A DNA stretch of 64,000 bases, from NCBI RefSeq assembly GCF_004366815.1, contig NZ_SORI01000005.1, positions 123,230-187,229 of the forward strand, in the 5' to 3' direction. This DNA is from Aminivibrio pyruvatiphilus (GTDB taxonomy: Bacteria; Synergistota; Synergistia; Synergistales; Aminobacteriaceae). Position 1 is the stretch's first letter. Each line of letters begins with the position of its first letter. Shown here one piece after another: positions 58,735 through 64,000 of the stretch. A program made the translations under genes and the position numbers. The notes below the pieces were generated by a model that worked only from the letters and a program-made list of their open reading frames with translations, had not been told where the DNA came from and ran no database searches.

Positions 58735-59724
58735 ATGAGCATGTACGCCATAGGAGTGGATATCGGAGGGACCAAGTGCGCCGTCTGTCTTGGAGAAGCG
58801 GAAAGGGACACTCTCCGCGTGATCTGCAAAGGAGAGCCCAGAAAAACGGCGGAGTATTCTCCGGAGCTTATGCTGGAGGGACTTCTCGACGACGTGAAAG
58901 AATGTCTGTCCCGTGTTCCTGCGGGAGAGACGGTGGCGGGAATCGGCATCAGCTGCGGCAATCCCCTCGACAGCAGGACAGGACTGATTTTATCACCCCC
59001 GAATCTCCCCGGATGGGATAGGATCCCAGTGGTGGACTGGTTCCGCAGGGGAACCGGACTTCCCGCCTGGCTGTGCAACGACGCCAACGCCGGTGCTCTG
59101 GCCGAGTGGCGGTTCGGTGCCGGCAAGGGGTGCGAGCACATGATCTTCCTGACCTTCGGGACCGGCTTCGGAGCAGGCCTCATCCTGAACGGGAGGCTGT
59201 ACTGCGGCGCCTGCGACGCGGCGGGGGAGACGGGGCACGTCCGCATCGCAGCCCACGGTCCGGCGGGGTACGGCAAAATCGGCTCCCTGGAGGCTTTCTG
59301 CAGCGGAGGAGGCATTGCCCAGCTCGCCCGGACCTATGCCCTCCGGGAGATACAGAAGGGAAAGCCTCCCGCTTTTTGTCCCGGTCCCGGCAGCCTTGGG
59401 AACCTGACCGCCGAGTCCGCTGCCCGCGCCGCCCGCCAGGGGGATCCCACGGCAAGGGAGGTTTTTGAGCTTTCCGGCGCTCAGCTCGGGCTCGCCCTGG
59501 CGATGCTTATCGATCTTTTCAATCCCCAGCGCATCGTTCTCGGCGGCATCTTTTCACGATGCCGCGACCTCATCTGGCCCGTCGCCGAAGGGGTGATCCG
59601 AGAGGAGGCCCTTCCGGCCTCCCGAATGGCTTGTGATGTGGTCCCATGCGGGTTTGGGGAGGCTGTGGGTGACATGGCTGCCCTGACGGTGGCGCTGTAT
59701 TATGGGGAACAGAAGGAGAGTTGA
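58735..59724 (+). CDS. ROK-family sugar kinase / transcriptional-regulator-like protein
   Basis: A 329-residue ROK protein with the phosphate loop GVDIGGTKCAVCLGE, CNDANAGALAEWRFGAG, FLTFGTGFGAGLILNGRLYCG (the ATP-binding GTG..GAG) and ETGHVRI. The usual zinc motif CxCGxxGCxE is replaced by GPAGYGKIGSLEAF, so the structural Zn is lost. It has no N-terminal HTH, hence a kinase, possibly glucose- or N-acetyl-amino-sugar-specific. It stands between the two copies of the 109-aa gene. Confidence 0.82.
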   Translation: MSMYAIGVDIGGTKCAVCLGEAERDTLRVICKGEPRKTAEYSPELMLEGLLDDVKECLSRVPAGETVAGIGISCGNPLDSRTGLILSPPNLPGWDRIPVVDWFRRGTGLPAWLCNDANAGALAEWRFGAGKGCEHMIFLTFGTGFGAGLILNGRLYCGACDAAGETGHVRIAAHGPAGYGKIGSLEAFCSGGGIAQLARTYALREIQKGKPPAFCPGPGSLGNLTAESAARAARQGDPTAREVFELSGAQLGLALAMLIDLFNPQRIVLGGIFSRCRDLIWPVAEGVIREEALPASRMACDVVPCGFGEAVGDMAALTVALYYGEQKES

Positions 59725-59797
59725 ACGGCGGATGAAAAGAGTGTCCGGACATGGGGCAGACCTTCAGCGAAGGGCTGCCCCCCGGACCCGGTTTTTG

Positions 59798-60127
59798 TTA
59801 CAGCAGGCGCTGTATCGACTGCTCGAGCTCGTCCCGGGAAGGAACCCCCTCGAAGACCTTCCTGCCGTTCAGAATCCAGACGGGATCCGTTCCCCGGACC
59901 CTGTACCGGAAAAGGTCGAAAAAGGAGAAGATGCTTCTCGGGTCCATGACTGAAATATGGACCCTGTCGCCGAAGGTCTCCCTGATGCCCGAGAGAAGAG
60001 CGCCGATCTCTTCCGCCGAGTCCTTCCTCCACTCAGTCTCTTCGCTTCCGGGAACGTAGGTGCTGCAGCCTCCGCTGCCGCCGGCAGCGCTGCGCTCCAT
60101 GATCAGTTTCAGCTTGACGTTTGCCAT
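59798..60127 (-). CDS. Small protein of unknown function, copy 2 (109 aa)
   Basis: The same length as copy 1. The Gly/Cys loop reads GGSGGCSTYVPG and the block FSFFDLFRYRVRGTDPVWIL is identical. The first third after the loop varies most. ATG 60127 follows GGAGGCGGAGAA, as in copy 1; the 35-codon upstream frame is not shared with copy 1. The segment duplicated includes about 70-80 bp of upstream DNA. Confidence 0.7.
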   Translation of the reverse strand: MANVKLKLIMERSAAGGSGGCSTYVPGSEETEWRKDSAEEIGALLSGIRETFGDRVHISVMDPRSIFSFFDLFRYRVRGTDPVWILNGRKVFEGVPSRDELEQSIQRLL

Positions 60128-60299
60128 TTTCTCCGCCTCCTTTCTGGTAACATTTAATAATACACCAAAAAGTCGGAAAAGTGAACTCTGTATTTGAGTC
60201 CGCGGATTTCTCCCCCTGGGAGAACGGTGCAAAATTGACTTTCCCTTTCGTGAGCAATAAAATTACTCGTGACAAAATTCCCGTAAAGAAGGCACTCGT

Positions 60300-60845
60300 A
60301 TGCTTGAATCTCTCATCACTTCAAAAACCAGGGCCCGGCTGCTGCTGAAGTTTTTTCTGAATCCTGGAACCAGCGCCTATCTCCGCGGTCTTGCCGACGA
60401 GTTCGGCGAGTCCACCAACGGCGTGCGGGTGGAGCTGAACCGCCTGTCCGAGGCGGGGCTGCTGGAGTGCGCCGACGAGGGCCGGACAAAGGTGTACCGG
60501 GCGAACACGGCCCACCCCCTGTTCCCGGAACTGCAGCGGATCGCCGCCAAGACCCTGGGGATCGACCAGGTGGTGGAACAGGTGATACGCCGGCTGGGCA
60601 ACGTGGAGATGGCCTTCGTGACGGGAGACTACGCCCGGGGGATCGATTCCGGGCTCATCGACCTGGTCCTTGTGGGAGAGATCGACAGAAGCTATTTCGA
60701 CCATCTTTCTGACAAGATCGAGAAACTCATCGGGCGGAAGATCCGGGGACTGATTTTGACCAGGGAAGAACTCTCCCGGCTGAAGGGGCGCCTGGAGGCC
60801 GAGAATGCCCTGCTGCTCTGGGACGGGGACGGAAAGACGGGATGA
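60300..60845 (+). CDS. Winged-helix regulator with degenerate nucleotidyltransferase domain
   Basis: A 181-residue protein. Residues 1-70 form an ArsR/MarR-type winged helix (TSKTRARLLLKFFLNPGTSAYLR, LADEFGESTNGVRVELNRL). Residues 95-175 look like a MNT-type nucleotidyltransferase (VTGDYARGIDSGLIDLVLVGEID). The active motif is GDYARG...GLIDLVLVG, where ordinary enzymes have GS.ARG...SDIDL.V, so catalysis may be lost. The gene is 13 nt before galE and so probably regulates or belongs to sugar metabolism. Confidence 0.72.
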   Translation: MLESLITSKTRARLLLKFFLNPGTSAYLRGLADEFGESTNGVRVELNRLSEAGLLECADEGRTKVYRANTAHPLFPELQRIAAKTLGIDQVVEQVIRRLGNVEMAFVTGDYARGIDSGLIDLVLVGEIDRSYFDHLSDKIEKLIGRKIRGLILTREELSRLKGRLEAENALLLWDGDGKTG

Positions 60846-60858
60846 AGGGGGAGAGGCC

Positions 60859-61866
60859 GTGATTCTTGTTACCGGCGGGGCCGGGTTCATCGGGAGCCAC
60901 GCCTGCGTGGCCCTGGCGGAAGCGGGGTATGATGTCCTGATCGCGGACAATTTTTCCAACAGCAGCCCCGACGTGCCCGTACGGCTGGAGCGTCTCGCCG
61001 GCCGGCCCATGAAGTGTGTCCGGGCCGATGTCCGGGACAGGGAAGCCCTCGACCGTCTTTTCCGGGACCACGCCGTTTCCGCCGTGATCCATTTCGCGGG
61101 GCTGAAAGCCGTGGGGGAGTCGGTGGCGAAGCCCCTGGAGTATTACGGGAACAATCTCGGCTCCACACTGGCTCTCTGCGGCGCCATGGCGGCCGCGGGG
61201 GTGAAGCGGCTGGTCTTCAGCTCCTCCGCCACGGTCTACGCCACGGGCTCGACCATGCCCCTGGACGAGGACTCTCCCCTGGGATGCACCAACCCCTACG
61301 GGTGGTCCAAGTTCATGATCGAGCAGATGCTGCGGGACCTTTCGGCGTCGGACCCGGAGTGGTCCATCGCCCTCCTGCGGTACTTCAATCCCATCGGGGC
61401 CCACGAAAGCGGCCTGATCGGCGAGGATCCCAGGGGCATCCCGAACAACCTCTTTCCCTACGTCTGCCGTGTGGCCTCCGGGCTCCTGGAGAAACTCTCC
61501 GTTTTCGGCGATGACTATCCCACCCCTGACGGCACGGGCGTAAGGGACTATATCCATGTCTGCGACCTGGCCGAAGGGCACGTGAGCGCCCTCAGGTTTC
61601 TCGAGGGCATGCGCGGGGCTGAGGCCTTCAATCTGGGGACCGGAAAAGGAACGTCGGTGCTTGAGCTGGTCAGGGCCTTCGAGAGAGCCTCTGGAAGAGC
61701 CGTTCCCTTCGAGACAGTCGGGCGGCGGCCCGGTGACATCGCCGCCTGCTATGCCCGGACGGACAGGGCCAGGGACGTGCTCGGCTGGACGGCGAAGCGC
61801 ACCCTGGACGACATGTGCCGTGACGGGTGGAACCGGGAACTCCTGAGGGAAACCCGGGAAAAGTAA
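60859..61866 (+). CDS. galE: UDP-glucose 4-epimerase
   Basis: A 335-residue extended SDR enzyme: MILVTGGAGFIGSHACVALAEAG (NAD loop), FAGLKAVGESVAKPLEYYGNN, catalytic SSSATVY and YGWSK, LRYFNPIGAHESGLIGEDP, GTGVRDYIHVCDLAEGH. It interconverts UDP-glucose and UDP-galactose for polysaccharide. GTG 60859 follows GGGGGAG; the upstream extension overlaps the previous gene. Confidence 0.93.
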   Translation: MILVTGGAGFIGSHACVALAEAGYDVLIADNFSNSSPDVPVRLERLAGRPMKCVRADVRDREALDRLFRDHAVSAVIHFAGLKAVGESVAKPLEYYGNNLGSTLALCGAMAAAGVKRLVFSSSATVYATGSTMPLDEDSPLGCTNPYGWSKFMIEQMLRDLSASDPEWSIALLRYFNPIGAHESGLIGEDPRGIPNNLFPYVCRVASGLLEKLSVFGDDYPTPDGTGVRDYIHVCDLAEGHVSALRFLEGMRGAEAFNLGTGKGTSVLELVRAFERASGRAVPFETVGRRPGDIAACYARTDRARDVLGWTAKRTLDDMCRDGWNRELLRETREK

Positions 61867-61868
61867 GG

Positions 61869-61909
61869 AAAACGCCCCGGCGGGCTGATCCCCGCCGGGG
61901 CGTTTTTTT
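61869..61909. terminator. Terminator between galE and rubrerythrin-like genes
   Basis: AACGCCCCGGCGGG pairs with its complement over a short loop and ends in seven T; the genes converge. Confidence 0.9.
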
Positions 61910-61925
61910 CTTTAACCGGAAGGGA

Positions 61926-62396
61926 TCAGAAGGCCCTGAAGCCCACCACGTCCTCGCGGATCTTGAGGTAGCGTTTCTTGGTGATGTCCATGTGTTCCTT
62001 CTCCATATCCTTGATCTTGGCGAACATCATGGAAGTTTCGCCCTGGCTCTCTTTTTCCAGGCGCTCGTAGAACTCCATGGCGCGCATCTCGGAGAGATAG
62101 GCGGCGGAAGCAATGCGCAGCACGGATGTGACGTCGCCGAAGTCCTTTGTCTGGACCTTCAGCTCCGGGGCCACCACCAGATTGTGGTCGATGGGGCACT
62201 TCTCGCCGTACATCTTCTCGTAGTAGTTCAGGAGGCTGGCCTCGTGTTCGCTCTCCCAGTCGGAGAGCTCCAGCAGCTCCTTCTTGAGGTGTTCCTCGTC
62301 CACGCTGTCGGCCCACATTTTATAGAACTGCTTTGCCTCGATCTCTGCATGGACGCCGTACCGGAGAGCTTCCTTCATGTCGAATGCCACTGTCAT
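61926..62396 (-). CDS. Rubrerythrin-like/ferritin-like diiron protein
   Basis: A 156-residue four-helix protein with E/ExxH signatures: GVHAEIEAKQFYKM, DWESEHEASLLNYY, LSEMRAMEFYERL and DMEKEHMDITKK. These provide a diiron site as in rubrerythrins, but no rubredoxin CxxC domain follows. Probable job: peroxide or oxygen defence in an anaerobe. ATG 62396 has a GGAGGGG site; a good promoter stands upstream. Confidence 0.78.
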   Translation of the reverse strand: MTVAFDMKEALRYGVHAEIEAKQFYKMWADSVDEEHLKKELLELSDWESEHEASLLNYYEKMYGEKCPIDHNLVVAPELKVQTKDFGDVTSVLRIASAAYLSEMRAMEFYERLEKESQGETSMMFAKIKDMEKEHMDITKKRYLKIREDVVGFRAF

Positions 62397-62436
62397 ATTC
62401 CATCCCCTCCTGATATATAGGTTATTTCCGCTCCTC

Positions 62437-62465
62437 ATTATACCCCAAGCCGGAGAAAATTCCAA
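62437..62465 (-). promoter_or_regulatory. Sigma-70 promoter of the rubrerythrin-like gene
   Basis: Leftward strand: TTGGAA, 17 nt, TATAAT. The distance to ATG 62396 is 40 nt. Confidence 0.75.
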
Positions 62466-62573
62466 AAACATAAATTGAATTCAATCCACACCGGGGCATT
62501 TGCCTTTCAAAAGCTCCCGGCCTGTGAGAGAATGAAAACAGAATGTATTTCCGATGAAAGGCTGGGATAGTCA

Positions 62574-63764
62574 ATGGATTTGTGGAAATCGGTCAGGGAG
62601 ATCGAAGAGGATGTGGTGGCATACCGCCGCCATATTCACGAGAATCCCGAGCTGAGCCTGAAGGAGTTCGACACCGCCGACTACGTGGAGTCGGTGCTGA
62701 AGGAGGTCGATGGAATCGACTCGATCCGACGGATCTCCCCTACGGGAATTCTCGCCGAGGTGCGGGGGGCGAAGCCGGGAGAGGGCCGGTGCATCGCCCT
62801 GAGAGGGGACATGGACGCCCTTCCGGGCGACGAGATGGCCGACGTACCCTTCAAGTCCAAACGGCCGGGGGTGGTCCATTCCTGCGGGCACGACGTCCAC
62901 ACCGCCCTGCTGCTGGGCGCGGCCAGGATCCTGGCCCGTCACAGGAGCGAGTTCGCCGGGACGGTGAAATTTTTCTTCCAGCCCGCCGAGGAGGTTCTCG
63001 GAGGAGCGATCCAGTTCTTGGCGGCCGGTGCCCTGGAAAATCCCCGGGTGGAGGCCGCCGTGGGCATTCACGTGTTCTCCGAGCATGACGCGGGCATCAT
63101 CTCCTCCAGGAAGGGCCCCATGCTCGCCGGTGCCGACGGCCTCACCATCGGGGTGAAGGGCTGCCAGTCCCACGCGGCCCATCCCCACACGGGGCGGGAT
63201 GCCGTGGTCATCGCCGGACAGGTAATCGGAGCCCTCCAGACGATCTCTTCGCGGTTCGTGGCCCCCACCGACCCCGTGGTGGTGACCATCGGGCAGATCA
63301 ACGGCGGGATCGCCAGGAACATCATCGCCGGAAGCGTGACGCTCGAGGGGACCATCCGGACGGTGAAGCCCGAGACCAGGGAGAGGGTCCACCGGGAACT
63401 GGAAAAGATGGTCCCCGCTCTCGCCGAAGCCATGGGCGGCTCCGCTGCTGTGGGGATTCAGAGAGGAACACCGCCTCTGATCTGTGACGACGGGCTCGTG
63501 GACAGGCTGGAGGCGGTGACGGAAAAGCTGCTGGGAAAGGACCGGTACGTCTCCCTTCCCGACCCGTCCATGGGCGGAGAGGATTTCGCCTTCATCATGG
63601 AGAAGGTGCCGGGGCTCTTCATCCGTCTCGGCGTGAAGCGTCCCGGAGGGCCCGTGACACCGGGCCATTCGGTGGACTTCTTCGCCGACGAGTCGGCCAT
63701 CGCCCCGGGGCTCGCGGTCTTCGCCGGGACGGCCCTGGACTACCTCGGGGTGCCGCTGGAGTAG
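62574..63764 (+). CDS. M20 family amidohydrolase (hippurate/N-acyl-amino-acid hydrolase type)
   Basis: A 396-residue metallopeptidase: YRRHIHENPELSLKEFDTA, ALRGDMDALP, HSCGHDVHTALLLGAA, FFFQPAEEVLGGA, LPDPSMGGEDFAF and the C-terminal TPGHSVDFFADE. This set belongs to the amidohydrolase (IAA-amino-acid hydrolase, HipO, AbgB-like) branch of M20D, which frees amino acids from N-acyl or N-aroyl forms using a metal-binding Cys/His set. It fits the deacylase and PepV genes. ATG 62574 is preceded by a weak GGGATAG. Confidence 0.88.
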   Translation: MDLWKSVREIEEDVVAYRRHIHENPELSLKEFDTADYVESVLKEVDGIDSIRRISPTGILAEVRGAKPGEGRCIALRGDMDALPGDEMADVPFKSKRPGVVHSCGHDVHTALLLGAARILARHRSEFAGTVKFFFQPAEEVLGGAIQFLAAGALENPRVEAAVGIHVFSEHDAGIISSRKGPMLAGADGLTIGVKGCQSHAAHPHTGRDAVVIAGQVIGALQTISSRFVAPTDPVVVTIGQINGGIARNIIAGSVTLEGTIRTVKPETRERVHRELEKMVPALAEAMGGSAAVGIQRGTPPLICDDGLVDRLEAVTEKLLGKDRYVSLPDPSMGGEDFAFIMEKVPGLFIRLGVKRPGGPVTPGHSVDFFADESAIAPGLAVFAGTALDYLGVPLE

Positions 63765-63769
63765 GCTGG

Positions 63770-63796
63770 CAGAGGCAACGCTTCTCGCTGCCTCTG
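63770..63796. repeat. Inverted repeat after the amidohydrolase gene
   Basis: CAGAGGCA and TGCCTCTG flank an 11-nt loop. A similar phrase (GGTAACGCTCCCCGCTGCC) recurs about 60 nt further right. No T run follows. Confidence 0.4.
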
Positions 63797-63929
63797 GATT
63801 CTGTCGAAACCCAAATCCGAAATTTCCCCTGGCAGCGAGCACCGGTAACGCTCCCCGCTGCCCGTCGATGTTCTTCGCTCATCCTAAATCCGCAGGTTCT
63901 TTCCTTCAAGTAAAGGGATAACTCCCCGG

Positions 63930-63960
63930 ACGGGGAAATGAACTGTTTTCGTTTCCCCGT
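63930..63960 (+). terminator. Probable terminator near the window end
   Basis: ACGGGGAAA and TTTCCCCGT flank a 13-nt loop and are followed by a T/C-rich stretch. No gene is seen between 63765 and 64000. Confidence 0.5.
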
Positions 63961-64000
63961 TTCCTTTCTTTCTTACCCTTTTTCAGGTTTTTCAGGTCTT

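Overview
The window comes from a high-GC anaerobic bacterium of the phylum Synergistota (Synergistetes). The best evidence is two secreted proteins, a subtilase and a GH81 glucanase. Each ends in a glycine-rich stretch plus one Cys, a Leu-rich membrane segment and a basic tail, which is the Synergist-CTERM sorting signal. The gene content also suits an amino-acid and peptide fermenter: an oligopeptide ABC transporter, PepV and M20 peptidases, an N-acyl-D-amino-acid deacylase operon, aminotransferases, a 2x[4Fe-4S] ferredoxin and rubrerythrin-like and disulfide-reductase proteins. The genus cannot be decided from this sequence.

Layout. 1-12.6 kb: the end of dnaK, a DUF2156 protein, an MFS exporter, two CoA-disulfide-reductase-like flavoproteins (the second fused to rhodanese and preceded by a DUF3343 gene), PepV, a Cys-rich mini-protein, a CapA-like protein, LarC, an acyl-CoA/AMP ligase and an exported protein. 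12.6-23.5 kb: an RNase H-SWIM fusion, a PrcB-domain protein, the subtilase, two aminotransferases, the GH81 protein and a YkvI-type membrane protein. 23.5-26.8 kb: a decayed insertion sequence, bounded by inverted repeats and a 6-bp target duplication, whose transposase is split by about 2 kb of cargo. 26.8-31.4 kb: a regulator and an operon for uptake and deacylation of N-acyl-D-amino acids.

31.7-43.0 kb: a complete type I CRISPR-Cas locus of the Myxococcus Dev ('MYXAN') kind. It has 38 repeats and the order cas6-cas3-cas8-cas7-cas5-cas4/cas1 fusion-cas2, all reading leftward into the array. The repeat geometry predicts an 8-nt crRNA 5' handle. The far end of the array abuts a broken 3' fragment of a dppF-type ATPase gene; the intact dppF lies just beyond the other side of the locus.

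43.3-48.8 kb: a five-gene oligopeptide ABC transporter operon. Its binding protein has its two halves in reversed order, an apparent natural circular permutation. 49-64 kb: mostly housekeeping and accessory genes: an MBL hydrolase, two MFS transporters, a diguanylate cyclase, ferredoxin, gpsA, a DegS-like kinase, typA, a duplicated 109-residue gene flanking a ROK kinase, a wHTH-nucleotidyltransferase regulator, galE, a rubrerythrin-like protein and an M20 amidohydrolase.

The strongest candidates for something new are the circularly permuted binding protein, the dppF duplication bracketing the CRISPR-Cas island, the IS element carrying an unknown cargo gene, and the RNase H-SWIM fusion.
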